This document shows positions 43,440 to 52,684 of a stretch of DNA of 64,000 bases, one piece after another. The DNA is taken from the NCBI GenBank assembly GCA_037385685.1, contig JARRMW010000001.1, forward strand, positions 1-64,000, in the 5' to 3' direction. This DNA is from Sva-25 sp037385685 (GTDB lineage: Bacteria > Pseudomonadota > Gammaproteobacteria > Chromatiales > Chromatiaceae). Numbering within the stretch: position 1 is the first letter of the stretch; the number at the start of each line of letters is the position of its first letter. The position numbers and the translations under genes are program-made. The notes beneath the pieces were generated by a model. That model saw only the letters and a list, made by a program, of their open reading frames with translations, made no database searches and was not told where the DNA came from.

Positions 43440-45680
43440 ATGAAAACCGGTTATCTCTTCAAGGCATTGCTGCTGGTGCCGCTTTTTCTCGCCATGGCAA
43501 CCCCGCATGTTTCCCTTGGCTCAGAGAAGTCGCATCAGCGGCCAAGCATCGGTCTTGCACTGAGTGGCGGGGGGGCGCGCGGCAGTGCCCATCTCGGGGT
43601 CATCAGGGTATTGGAAGAACTCGGCATACCGATCGACTACATTGCCGGTACATCGATGGGATCCATCGTGGGCGGACTGTATGCATCAGGCATGAGCGCC
43701 GATGAAATCGAGCAGGCACTGGTTGAAATCAAATGGGAGGATATCTTCAGCGATCTTCAGCCTCGCGAGGAGCGGCGTTTCCGACGCAAGATAGACGACT
43801 ATCTCTATCTCGTCAGACACAGGATCGGGATCAACGAACGAAAAGGCGAAATCAATCTTGCACCGGCCCTGATACAGGGACAGAAGTTCGACCTGGTGTT
43901 ACGCAGGTATCTGCTGCCCGTGTCCGATGTTCGTGATTTCGATGACTTGCGCATTCCCTTCAGGGCAGTCGCCACGGATATTGTCTCGGGCAGAGCTGTC
44001 GTAATGGACTCGGGCGACTTGCCAACTGCGATCAGGGCAAGCATGGCAGTTCCAGCCGTGTTTGCGCCAGTAGAGATGGACGACAAGTTGCTGGTCGATG
44101 GCGGTATCGCCATGAACCTTCCCATCAGTGTCGTGCGCAAGATGGGGGCTGACATCGTTATCGCTGTCGATATCAGCACTCCGGGACTCAAACGTGATGA
44201 AATCAAGTCCGCACTCGACATGCTCAACCAGCTCTCCGCGCTGCTGACGCGCCCTGGTACAGATGCACAGATTGCCACATTAACATCTCGCGATGTACTC
44301 ATCGTTCCGGAGCTTGGCAACAAGGTAAGCTCTTCAGACTTCGTGCCCGATAAACTGCTCGAGGGCGTGGCCATCGGGGAGGCTGGCGCGCGTGCGCATC
44401 TCACCGAGCTCAAGCGCCTCTCGACAACTCCCGGCCGTTATGCGACCTACCGAAAAAACATCGCACCGCCCGGCAGGGAGATGCCGACAATCACATATGT
44501 ACGCGTCGAGAATGACTCGAGACTCAGTGATGAGGTCATCAAGCGTCGCATCACTGTCAAGCCTGGTGAGCAGCTCGATCTCGACAGGCTGGAAGAAGAT
44601 GTCGGCCGGATCTATGGCCAGGATAATTTTGAGAGTGTCCGTTACCGCGTTGAAGAGCGTAATGGCGAAACAGGCGTGGTCATCAGTGCACGCCAGAAAT
44701 CCTGGGGAACCAGCGCCCTGCAGCTCGGCCTGGAGCTGTCATCGACGTCGACGGGTGACTCCTTCTTCAATATCGGTACCGCATTTACCATGATGCCGCT
44801 GAACAGTCTGAACGGCGAATGGCGGACATATGCACAAATCGGAGAGGAACCGCTCATCTACACCGAGTTCTACCAACCTCTCGACCCTCAGGGATCCTGG
44901 TATGTCAATGCCGGAGCCGGCTGGATATCCCGAAATGTGCGAATCTATGACAATTACTTTTCGAGCTCCGCACTGGCGGATTACGAGGTCGATCAAACCG
45001 GTTTGCGCCTGGCTGGCGGAAGGAACCTGGGTAACTGGGGAAGACTCTCCCTTGCCTATCAACGCTTCAAGGGCGATGCAACCCGCACTGCTGGAAGTTT
45101 CGGACAGCAAGAACTGGACTTCGATACAGGAGAACTCGAACTCAGGCTGGCAGTCGACACTCTGGACAATGTCGCTTTTCCCTCAAGAGGATGGCGTGCT
45201 TTCGCCTACGGCCGGGTGTCACGGACCGACCTGGGTGCTGATAGCGATTTCGAGCAGTATGGTTTTTCTGCAATGCGTGCAGGCAAGAGTGGCAGACATA
45301 TCTTCAGCGCACTGGCCTACTACGAAGGCACCCCGAATGATGATGCCCCCTTGCAGAACCTCTTCACGCTTGGTGGATTCGCAAGACTGTCAGGCTTCAG
45401 TGAGGATCAGTTTGCCGGACAGCATGCAGGCTTGTTGCGTGGCGCCTACATGTACGATTTCGATACCGGCTTCGTCGATACCTACGTTGGCGCAACAGCC
45501 GAACTAGGAGGGGTCTGGCGAAACCGGGATGACATCAGCCTCGACAGCAGTATCTTCGCCGGCAGCCTCTTTCTCGGCGTGGATACGGTCATCGGCCCGG
45601 TCTTTCTCGGTTACGGTCATGCCGAAGGCGGCAACAACGGTATCTATCTGTTCCTTGGCAAGCCGTGGTTCCGGTTCTGA
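43440..45680 (+). CDS. PlpD-type patatin phospholipase with outer membrane barrel
   Basis: The 746-residue protein joins a signal peptide (MKTGYLFKALLLVPLFLAMA), a patatin lipase domain (residues about 35-330), one POTRA domain (ITYVRVENDSRLSDEVIKRR) and a BamA-like 16-strand beta barrel ending in phenylalanine (FLGKPWFRF). The lipase set is intact: oxyanion loop SGGGARG, nucleophile S72 in GTSMG, and D220 in VDGG. This is the architecture of Pseudomonas PlpD (type Vd autotransporter), a class A1 phospholipase. ATG 43440 has AGGAA upstream and starts the signal peptide; the in-frame extension to 43383 is rejected. Confidence 0.95.
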   Translation: MKTGYLFKALLLVPLFLAMATPHVSLGSEKSHQRPSIGLALSGGGARGSAHLGVIRVLEELGIPIDYIAGTSMGSIVGGLYASGMSADEIEQALVEIKWEDIFSDLQPREERRFRRKIDDYLYLVRHRIGINERKGEINLAPALIQGQKFDLVLRRYLLPVSDVRDFDDLRIPFRAVATDIVSGRAVVMDSGDLPTAIRASMAVPAVFAPVEMDDKLLVDGGIAMNLPISVVRKMGADIVIAVDISTPGLKRDEIKSALDMLNQLSALLTRPGTDAQIATLTSRDVLIVPELGNKVSSSDFVPDKLLEGVAIGEAGARAHLTELKRLSTTPGRYATYRKNIAPPGREMPTITYVRVENDSRLSDEVIKRRITVKPGEQLDLDRLEEDVGRIYGQDNFESVRYRVEERNGETGVVISARQKSWGTSALQLGLELSSTSTGDSFFNIGTAFTMMPLNSLNGEWRTYAQIGEEPLIYTEFYQPLDPQGSWYVNAGAGWISRNVRIYDNYFSSSALADYEVDQTGLRLAGGRNLGNWGRLSLAYQRFKGDATRTAGSFGQQELDFDTGELELRLAVDTLDNVAFPSRGWRAFAYGRVSRTDLGADSDFEQYGFSAMRAGKSGRHIFSALAYYEGTPNDDAPLQNLFTLGGFARLSGFSEDQFAGQHAGLLRGAYMYDFDTGFVDTYVGATAELGGVWRNRDDISLDSSIFAGSLFLGVDTVIGPVFLGYGHAEGGNNGIYLFLGKPWFRF

Positions 45681-45740
45681 TCAACTGCTTCTAACCGCCG
45701 ACCGGGCTGATTCTGAAAGCCACTTGTTCGGTAGCTGTCA

Positions 45741-45769
45741 AAGGGGGCGGAAGCCCCCTTCCCTTTTTA
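45741..45769 (+). terminator. Rho-independent terminator of the patatin gene
   Basis: AAGGGGGC-GGAA-GCCCCCTT forms an 8-bp stem followed by CCCTTTTT, 61 bp after the patatin stop. On the minus strand it would also follow the Mrp operon end. Confidence 0.85.
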
Positions 45770-45782
45770 TATCTGGATAGGC

Positions 45783-47471
45783 TCAGATGTAATACAGCGC
45801 CAGGGAAAGCCCGAGCAGGACTGCGACCCAGATGACCATGCTGCCGGTCGGCCAGGCGCGGGCCAGCATGCCCTGTGGGCCGTGATGCCTGTAGAGGTTA
45901 TCAATGAGACGATGGAGTGCAATCCGGACCTGCTGCTCACGCTCCTCACGCGCAGCACTGGTGCGCAGCGTGAACTCGTTACCGATCTCCTTGAGAAACT
46001 TGCGATAGAACCAGTCGAAGTCGAGACTGATCGTCAGCGTGCGGCGCATCTGTTTCAGCATCACAAAGAACGCAAAGCCCGCAAACAGCAATACCTGGAA
46101 CTGGGTCGCCAGGTGATCAATCGTGTACGGCTGGTAGTCGACCGGGTATGGAAGGATTGCATACAGGGGATACGGATAGAGGCCAATCGCAATACAGAGA
46201 AACGAAAAAAGCCACATCGCGTAACGCAGACTGGCTGGCGGATCAGGCGGGCGCAGCCCGGAATCTTTCTGGAAGAAGACGAACCAGGGAAACTTGATGC
46301 CGGCATGCAGGAAGACGCCAGCCGAGGCTGCCAGCAGCAACAGCCAGACCAGCAACATACCCTCGTTGGCGGCCGCCTGGGTCTCGAGGGACTTGGTGAC
46401 GAAGCCGGAGGTAAAAGGGAATGCCGAAATCGCCAGTGCGCCGATGATGCCGTTGATCGCGGTGACCGGCATGCTCTGGAAGAGACCACCGAGGTCAGTG
46501 CACTTGCGCCTGCCGGTCATCAGCAGCACGCTGCCGGCCGACATCAGCAGCAGCGCCTTGTAAATGATGTGCGCGAAGGCATGTGCAGCGGCACCATTCA
46601 GCGCCATCTCTGTACCAATACCGATCGCCGTAACCATGAACCCGACCTGGTTGACGATGGAGTATGCCAGGATGCGGCGCATATCGTTCTCTAGCAGCGC
46701 GTAGATGATGCCGTAGAACACCATGTAGAGGCCGATCGGCACGAGAATATCGGCGCCCGGGAAACCCACCAGCAACGCAAATACTGCGGTCTTTGTTGTG
46801 AATGCCGACAGGAAGACCATGCCGCCCGGACTCGCCTCCGGATAGGCGTCTGCGATCCAGGCTGATAGCGGCGGGGCGCCGGCATTGATCAGGAACCCGA
46901 TGAGGATCAGCCAGTTGCCGAAGCTGTCAGGCTGCATCGCTGTGAATGCCAGCGATCCCGACTCGATTGCATGCGCAACGATGCCAACCATGAGGATGAC
47001 ACCGCCAAGCAGGTGAATGAGCAGGTAGCGTATACCGGCCCTGTAGGCGCTCTGCGTCCCCGCCGACCAGATGACCAGCGTCGAGCCGAGGGCCATGATC
47101 TCCCAGAAGACGAAGAGCGTCAGCAGGTCACCGGCAAAGGTCACCCCGATCGCCGAACCGGCATAGACGAAGGCCGCGGTCAGCTCGGTCGCGCTTGCCT
47201 GGCGGTGGGCATAGAGACCGCCGGCGAAGGCCATGATCGCAAAGATGGTAGCAAACAGGCGGCCCTCTGCTGTCGAGCGAACGGGTTCGAGCACGTAATC
47301 AAGGAAACCGACCTTGATGGTGACGTCCGCAGGCAGGCCCCAGACTGCAACCAGCGTCAGCAAAGGCAGGCCAAGCAAAAGCAATAAACGCTGGCGCCCC
47401 CGCAGGAAGGGAATCAGCATGGCGCCGAGCACCATGATCAGGCCAGGGGGAAACGCAAGTTCACTCGTCAT
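45783..47471 (-). CDS. Mrp/complex-I antiporter-like large subunit (third copy)
   Basis: The 562-residue membrane protein belongs to the proton-pumping NuoL/M/N-MrpA/D family, with about 14-15 helices. Key residues are visible: the TM5 glutamate in FVFWEIMALGST and the TM7 lysine in AFTTKTAVFALL. The C-terminal 100 residues form an amphipathic and soluble extension (FDWFYRKFLKEIGNEF, then EEREQQVRIALHRLID) and a last helix, unlike the ordinary MrpD. It is the last gene of the operon, overlapping the small 99-residue gene by 11 bases. Confidence 0.88.
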   Translation of the reverse strand: MTSELAFPPGLIMVLGAMLIPFLRGRQRLLLLLGLPLLTLVAVWGLPADVTIKVGFLDYVLEPVRSTAEGRLFATIFAIMAFAGGLYAHRQASATELTAAFVYAGSAIGVTFAGDLLTLFVFWEIMALGSTLVIWSAGTQSAYRAGIRYLLIHLLGGVILMVGIVAHAIESGSLAFTAMQPDSFGNWLILIGFLINAGAPPLSAWIADAYPEASPGGMVFLSAFTTKTAVFALLVGFPGADILVPIGLYMVFYGIIYALLENDMRRILAYSIVNQVGFMVTAIGIGTEMALNGAAAHAFAHIIYKALLLMSAGSVLLMTGRRKCTDLGGLFQSMPVTAINGIIGALAISAFPFTSGFVTKSLETQAAANEGMLLVWLLLLAASAGVFLHAGIKFPWFVFFQKDSGLRPPDPPASLRYAMWLFSFLCIAIGLYPYPLYAILPYPVDYQPYTIDHLATQFQVLLFAGFAFFVMLKQMRRTLTISLDFDWFYRKFLKEIGNEFTLRTSAAREEREQQVRIALHRLIDNLYRHHGPQGMLARAWPTGSMVIWVAVLLGLSLALYYI

Positions 47472-47760
47472 AGTAAGTGTCCTTGCGCTTCAGGAAGATA
47501 CCCAGAACCTTCGCCAGGGCAACCATGCCGGCACAGGCCAGAAAACCGTACCAGGCATAGAAGGCAAAGGTGCCGTCGAGTGTGAATCCACTCTCTTCGA
47601 AATGCGGGTGATGGTGCAGAAAAAACTCGGGTAGCACGGCCAGCACGAGGACCAGGATCTGGATGACCCACAGTTTCGGCAAATTCTCGCTGCGGTAGAG
47701 CCAGTGCTTCTTCGCCTCCGGCTGTGATGCGGTTCGGGGCTCTCGAGAGGACTCTTTCAT
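47461..47760 (-). CDS. Small membrane protein of the Mrp cluster, unknown
   Basis: The 99-residue protein has a polar N-terminus, then two membrane helices (VIQILVLVLAVLPEFFL and AWYGFLACAGMVALAKVLG) joined by a histidine-rich loop LHHHPHFEES, and a charged tail KRKDTYYDE. I do not recognise it as MrpE, F or G. Its ATG shares a base with the stop of the preceding gene and its end overlaps the next, so it is surely part of the operon and may be an accessory subunit. Confidence 0.8.
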   Translation of the reverse strand: MKESSREPRTASQPEAKKHWLYRSENLPKLWVIQILVLVLAVLPEFFLHHHPHFEESGFTLDGTFAFYAWYGFLACAGMVALAKVLGIFLKRKDTYYDE

Positions 47761-49223
47761 CAGCTTCCTGCCATCTGCTGGACCAGCGTCAAGGGCACGC
47801 CGGGAAAAAAGAACAGCAAAACTGTGAACAACGCCGTAGCAACCAGCGCCAGCACGATCGGCAACGGCGCCTCGCCGTGTTCGACATGACGGTGACCGGG
47901 ATCCTCATCCAGGAAAAAGGCTGCATAGACGATTGGCATGAAATAGGCGGCGTTGAGCAGTGTGGAAATAACGATTGCGCCGACCGCGATCCACTGCTCT
48001 GTCTGCAACGCCCCGCCGAAGAGATACCACTTGGAGATGAAGCCCGCGAACGGGGGCGCACCGATCATCGACAAGGCGCCGATCGCGAAAGCTCCCATGG
48101 TCCAGGGCATGCGCCTGCCGATCCCGTTGAGTTCGCTGATCTTCGACTTGTGTGCCGTGACAAGCACGGCACCAGCACAGAAGAAGAGCGTGATCTTGCC
48201 GACAGCATGCATCGCGATATGCAGGCCGCCACCGATTGCGCCGGCAGCGATACCCAGCATTGCGCCGAGCGTGATGTAGGAGAGCTGGCTGATTGTCGAA
48301 TAGGCGAGCCGGGCCTTGAAGTTGTCCTTGCGCAGTGCTATGGCCGACGCGAGCACGATCGTCAGGGCTGCGATCACGACCAGCCAGTCAGCCGCCGCAA
48401 TCTCGCCGATGCGATCGATCCCGAAAATGTAAACACTGACCTTGAGCACGGTGAAGACACCGGCCTTGACCACGGCTACCGCATGCAGCAATGCAGAGAC
48501 CGGTGTCGGTGCGACCATGGCCGCAGGCAGCCAGCGGTGGAACGGCATCAATGCGGCCTTGCCAGTCCCGAAGACATACAGCAACAGCAGGATACCGAGC
48601 ACCCCACCGCTGACCTCGTCACTGAATATACCGCCGGGAGTGAAATCGAGCGTGCCGGTAATATTCCATGTCCATACCATGGCCAGCAGCAGCAAGCCGA
48701 TAGAGGTACCCATGAGCAAACCAAGATAAACCCGCCCTGCCCGCTTTGCCTTCTCGGTGCCCGCATGGGTCACCAGCGGATAGGTCGCGACCGAAAGCAC
48801 TTCATAGAAGACGAAGAGCGTCAGCATGTTGCCGGCCAGTGCAATGCACATGGCAGCGGAGATCGACACAGCAAATGCCGTGTAGAAACGGGTCTGGTTC
48901 TGTTCATGGTGAGCACGCATGTAGCCGACTGCATAGAGAGTCGTGATCGGCCAAAGCAGGCTCGCGACCAGCGCGAAGAGCACACCCAGCGGTTCGGGAG
49001 TCAGCGACAGTGACAGGCCCGGAAAGGGTTCCGCGATAACCAGCGTCGGTGGTGCGGCCCAGTCGACCGTCGCAGCCAGTGCCGCAACAAGCAGAAACAG
49101 GAGAATCCCCGCTGCGATGCTGACACCCTCCCGCAGGTTCGGCCTGGCGCGCGCGGCGATGATGCCAAAGACCGCCAGGACAGGCACCAGGGGAATCAGG
49201 GCAAGCAGCAGTTCCGCGCTCAT
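47760..49223 (-). CDS. Mrp/complex-I antiporter-like large subunit (second copy)
   Basis: The 487-residue protein is a NuoL/MrpA-MrpD family membrane protein: the TM5 glutamate is in FVFYEVLSVATYPL, the TM7 lysine in YVFGTGKAALMPFHRWLPAAM, and a further lysine in AVAVVKAGVFTVL. It ends near residue 487 without the MbhD/MbhE-like tail of full MrpA. The start overlaps the preceding mrpD stop by four bases. Confidence 0.9.
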   Translation of the reverse strand: MSAELLLALIPLVPVLAVFGIIAARARPNLREGVSIAAGILLFLLVAALAATVDWAAPPTLVIAEPFPGLSLSLTPEPLGVLFALVASLLWPITTLYAVGYMRAHHEQNQTRFYTAFAVSISAAMCIALAGNMLTLFVFYEVLSVATYPLVTHAGTEKAKRAGRVYLGLLMGTSIGLLLLAMVWTWNITGTLDFTPGGIFSDEVSGGVLGILLLLYVFGTGKAALMPFHRWLPAAMVAPTPVSALLHAVAVVKAGVFTVLKVSVYIFGIDRIGEIAAADWLVVIAALTIVLASAIALRKDNFKARLAYSTISQLSYITLGAMLGIAAGAIGGGLHIAMHAVGKITLFFCAGAVLVTAHKSKISELNGIGRRMPWTMGAFAIGALSMIGAPPFAGFISKWYLFGGALQTEQWIAVGAIVISTLLNAAYFMPIVYAAFFLDEDPGHRHVEHGEAPLPIVLALVATALFTVLLFFFPGVPLTLVQQMAGS

Positions 49224-50704
49224 CCGCCATTACCCATGAGCATCGTGGCCGCCTGCATCGCTGCGCCGACACTGATATCGGTGTTGATACCGAAGTAGAT
49301 ATTTGCCGCAACCAGTATCCAGATTGGCACCAGCATCGATGCAGGTGCTTCACACACCTCCGGTGCATCTGCAGCAACCGCACCGAAATAGGCGGCCTCG
49401 ATCAGTCGCCAGACATAGACCAGGGCAAGCAGAGAACCGATCAGGATCAGTACGGCGATTGGCCACAGGCCCTGCTCGAGCGTGCCGAGCACCAGGTACC
49501 ATTTGCTGACAAAGCCTGCCGTCGGCGGAACACCGATCAGACTCAGTCCACCGATCGCAATTGCGGCCATGGTCCATGGCATGCGCTTTCCAAGGCCTGC
49601 GAACTGATCCAGTGTGACCGCACCGATGCGGTAAGCCACTGCACCCAGGGCCAGGAACAGTGCTCCTTTCATAAGGGCGTGGTTGAAAATATGCAGGATT
49701 GCGGCACCGACACCCGTTGCAGATGCCAGGCCAATCCCAAGCAGCATGTAACCGATCTGCGCAACACTCGAATAGGCGAACATGCGCTTGATGTCATCCT
49801 GGAACACGGCAATCAGTGAGGCCATGATAATGCCAATCAGGCCCAGCCCCATGAGGATGAGATCGAGCGGCATATCGCCAAGCGAGAAGTCGGCGCCGAA
49901 AACACCCAGCATGAAGCGCAGCATCACGTAAACGGCGACCTTGGTCGCAGTTGCCGCAAGAAAGGCCGTCACTGCCGACGGAGCATAGGCATAGGCATTC
50001 GGCAGCCACAGGTGCAGGGGAAACATCGCCAGCTTCAAACCGATACCGACCGTCAGGAACGCAAAACCGGCGCGGACCGTGCGCGTGTCGGATACATCAG
50101 GAAGACGCGTGGCCAGATCGAGCATGTTGAGCGTACCGGTCATCATGTAGAGAAAGCCGATGCCGATCAGTATGAAAGTCGCACCGATCGTCCCCATCAC
50201 CAGGTACTGAAATGCTGCGTTGAGCGCCCTGCGATCCCTGCCCATGCTGATCAATGCGTAGGAAGCCAGCGAGGAGATCTCGAGAAAGACGAAGACATTG
50301 AAGGCATCGCCGGTCGCGACGATGCCCGCAAGCCCGGCGAACGCAAGCATCAGGCAGGCGTAAAAGCGCGCGATACTCTGCTCCGGGATTTCCCGTGGAA
50401 CGCTCTCCTTCGCGAAGAGCATCACGAGCGCGGCCATGGCCGTCACGATCAGTAGCACGTAGGAAGCGAGCGTATCGATGCGGTATTCGATTCCCCAGGG
50501 GGGAGGCCAGCCACCAAGCTGGTAGGTCAGCGTACCGGATGTGGCGACCGTGAGAGCCAGTACAATCGCAGCGCCAAAACTCAGCCAGGCAGCAGCCAGC
50601 GCGATACCCCAGGCAGCTCTTGGCCGGTCGACGAGTACGCACAGTGGCGCTGTCATCAGCGGGGTGATAACGACCAGAATCGGCAGATGGTCGAGCAGGC
50701 TCAC
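49220..50704 (-). CDS. mrpD: Na+/H+ antiporter subunit MrpD
   Basis: The 494-residue protein is the closest of the three large subunits to classical MrpD/MnhD. It has the TM5 glutamate in VFVFLEISSLASYAL, the TM7 lysine in GIGLKLAMFPLHLWLPNAY, and TATKVAVYVMLRF. It would form one proton channel of the Mrp complex. It overlaps mrpC by four bases at its start and the next antiporter-like gene at its end. Confidence 0.94.
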   Translation of the reverse strand: MSLLDHLPILVVITPLMTAPLCVLVDRPRAAWGIALAAAWLSFGAAIVLALTVATSGTLTYQLGGWPPPWGIEYRIDTLASYVLLIVTAMAALVMLFAKESVPREIPEQSIARFYACLMLAFAGLAGIVATGDAFNVFVFLEISSLASYALISMGRDRRALNAAFQYLVMGTIGATFILIGIGFLYMMTGTLNMLDLATRLPDVSDTRTVRAGFAFLTVGIGLKLAMFPLHLWLPNAYAYAPSAVTAFLAATATKVAVYVMLRFMLGVFGADFSLGDMPLDLILMGLGLIGIIMASLIAVFQDDIKRMFAYSSVAQIGYMLLGIGLASATGVGAAILHIFNHALMKGALFLALGAVAYRIGAVTLDQFAGLGKRMPWTMAAIAIGGLSLIGVPPTAGFVSKWYLVLGTLEQGLWPIAVLILIGSLLALVYVWRLIEAAYFGAVAADAPEVCEAPASMLVPIWILVAANIYFGINTDISVGAAMQAATMLMGNGG

Positions 50705-51105
50705 TCGCTGCTCTCCTCCTGTCCGGCGCCCTCTTGCAGGCGAGTATCGTCATCAGCCATGTCGAGGGCATGAATCTCATCCTCCTCGACACTGCCATAG
50801 GCCTCATGGATGCGTACGATCAGTGCAAGACCAACCGCAGTGGTTGCGACGCCAACCACGATCGCGGTAAGTATGAGCACATGTGGCAAGGGGTTCGAAT
50901 AGATAAAGACTCCCTCGGTCACGATTGGCGCCCGGCCACCGCTGAGGTTCCCCATGGTGATATAGAGAATAAAGACCGAGGCCTGGAATAGTCCCAGGCC
51001 CACGAGCTTTTTGACAAGGTTGCCCTGCGAGATAACGACGTAGAACCCGGCCATCATCAGGAACACCACGACCCAGTAGTTGAAAAGACCCGCTATCTCG
51101 TTCAT
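50701..51105 (-). CDS. mrpC: Na+/H+ antiporter subunit MrpC
   Basis: MrpC is the NuoK-like subunit. The 134-residue protein has three membrane helices (YWVVVFLMMAGFYVVISQ, LGLFQASVFILYITM, LPHVLILTAIVVGVATTAV) and a 35-residue acidic C-terminal tail (EEDEIHALDMADDDT). Four-base overlaps tie it to the genes on both sides. Confidence 0.95.
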   Translation of the reverse strand: MNEIAGLFNYWVVVFLMMAGFYVVISQGNLVKKLVGLGLFQASVFILYITMGNLSGGRAPIVTEGVFIYSNPLPHVLILTAIVVGVATTAVGLALIVRIHEAYGSVEEDEIHALDMADDDTRLQEGAGQEESSE

Positions 51106-52046
51106 GACTGGCGCCTCCTTCCTGACAGGGCATAGAAAATGGAAAGCACGATGGAGAAAACGGTGATGCCGACGCCGAGTTCGACAAGCAATACCCCGAG
51201 ATGCTGCCCGTGCACCGGATCAGCCGACAAAGCCGAGTAATCGAGGAAAGGCTTTCCTGCCAGCATGGAGTAGACGCCGACGCCACCATAGATCAGGACA
51301 CCCAGCGCCGCGAGGCGAGGCAGCCAGGCGGCAGGCATCACAGCGCGTGCGTTCTCCACGCCGAAGACCATGTCATAGAGAATGAAACCCGTCGCAAAAA
51401 TCACGCCGGCCTGAAAGCCACCACCGGCCCCGAAGTCCCCGTGGAACTGTACATAAAGCGCATAAAGCAGAATCAGCGGAATCAGCAGCTTGACAACGAC
51501 CTTGAGCACGACCTGATCATGAATCGCGCTGGTTTCGATGCGGGATTCCCCGCTCTCACCGAAGCCCAGTAGCAAGAGAACCGCCAGGCCGGCAGTGAAA
51601 ACAACGAGCGTTTCACCAAAGGTGTCATAACCACGGTAGCTGGCCAGCACGGCCGTGACGATGTTGGGCATGCCGACTTCCCCTGCAGCCTCCTGCAGGT
51701 AGTGTGGGGCGACATGCTTGTGTACCGGGGCCGAAGGATCCCCGAGCAGCGGAGCATCGAGCGTGGCATAAACGAGCGCGGCACCAGTGACGCCAACAAC
51801 GAGCAGCGAGAAGAAAGGATTGTGCCTTGGTGGTGCCTCCCAGCGCCTTGTCAGCCTGAGGCTCGAAAGCAGCAGGACAGTGGTCACACCGGCACCGACG
51901 GCAGCCTCCGTGAAGGCAACGTCAACAGCATCAAGGTCCATAAAGAGAACGGCCGTTAGCAGGCTGTAGACACCGAAGAGAATCACAACACCGAAGAGGT
52001 CGCGCATGCGAATCGCGGCGATCGCAATCAGCACGAGAAAACCCAA
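51102..52046 (-). CDS. Fused MrpA C-terminal (MbhD/MbhE-like) and MrpB subunit
   Basis: The N-terminal 75 residues form an MbhD-like (DUF4040) module (MRDLFGVVILFGVYSLLTA, FTEAAVGAGVTTVLLL), the middle an MbhE-like piece with GYDTFGETLVVFTAG, and residues from about 180 an MrpB domain (LLYALYVQFHGDFGAGGGFQ). In classical Mrp systems the first two modules are the C-terminus of MrpA. Coordinates use the TTG at 52046; a CTG at 52064 would overlap the mrpG stop as CTGA, parallel to the ATGA overlaps elsewhere in the operon, and would restore the family-like opening IDVALLGFLVLIA. Confidence 0.9.
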   Translation of the reverse strand: MGFLVLIAIAAIRMRDLFGVVILFGVYSLLTAVLFMDLDAVDVAFTEAAVGAGVTTVLLLSSLRLTRRWEAPPRHNPFFSLLVVGVTGAALVYATLDAPLLGDPSAPVHKHVAPHYLQEAAGEVGMPNIVTAVLASYRGYDTFGETLVVFTAGLAVLLLLGFGESGESRIETSAIHDQVVLKVVVKLLIPLILLYALYVQFHGDFGAGGGFQAGVIFATGFILYDMVFGVENARAVMPAAWLPRLAALGVLIYGGVGVYSMLAGKPFLDYSALSADPVHGQHLGVLLVELGVGITVFSIVLSIFYALSGRRRQS

Positions 52047-52060
52047 TAATGCGACGTCGA

Positions 52061-52402
52061 TCAGCTGTTCGATGGGGAATCCCCCTTCGTGCTCTCTGAT
52101 TCAGTCACAAGAGGCTTCTGGCCACCGATGAGTGTTGCCTTGGCCATGGCCTGCGTTGCAGTCGGGTTGGTCGCGAGGACAAACAACAGGATCATCAGCA
52201 CCTTGACAAGATCGAGTGACCACTCCATCTGCAGCATCAGGCCACACAGAAGCAGAGGGGCCGCCAGGGTTTCGGTCACACCCGCAGCATGCACCCGTGA
52301 AAAAAAGTCCGGCATGCGCAGCAGGCCCACACCACCCGTAATACAGAGAAAACTCCCCGCCAGCAGAAAAATGGCGCTTGTCCACTCGAGCACAAGCGTC
52401 AT
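52061..52402 (-). CDS. mrpG: Na+/H+ antiporter subunit MrpG
   Basis: The 113-residue protein has the MrpG layout: two to three helices with the conserved TGGVGLLRMPDFFSRVHAAG loop and TLAAPLLLCGLML. ATG 52402 overlaps the mrpF stop by four bases; a longer frame is rejected because it would overlap most of mrpF. Confidence 0.93.
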   Translation of the reverse strand: MTLVLEWTSAIFLLAGSFLCITGGVGLLRMPDFFSRVHAAGVTETLAAPLLLCGLMLQMEWSLDLVKVLMILLFVLATNPTATQAMAKATLIGGQKPLVTESESTKGDSPSNS

Positions 52403-52680
52403 GACGCCCCTCCCGATCCCTCTTTTCCATCCTGTTTCCTGTTCTCGAAAAAGCGCATGACGGCAATGGTCCCAACAAAGTTGACCATCGCGTAGAGCAG
52501 CGCGACATCGAGATAGCTGTGCCATGACAGGGCATGCCCGCCAAGTGCAATCAGCAGAACCGTCTTCGTACCAAAGGAGTTGGCAGCAAGCATGCGATCG
52601 TACTCGGAGGGTCCGAGGAATGCCCTGACCAGGGCCAGGATCATGGTGACAAGGATCGCAATGATGGCTGCTGTCAGCAT
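52399..52680 (-). CDS. mrpF: Na+/H+ antiporter subunit MrpF
   Basis: The 93-residue protein has three helices and the MrpF signature RAFLGPSEYDRMLAANSFG followed by YLDVALLYAMVNFVGT. It starts 4 bp after mrpE ends. Confidence 0.94.
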   Translation of the reverse strand: MLTAAIIAILVTMILALVRAFLGPSEYDRMLAANSFGTKTVLLIALGGHALSWHSYLDVALLYAMVNFVGTIAVMRFFENRKQDGKEGSGGAS

Positions 52681-52684
52681 GGCT

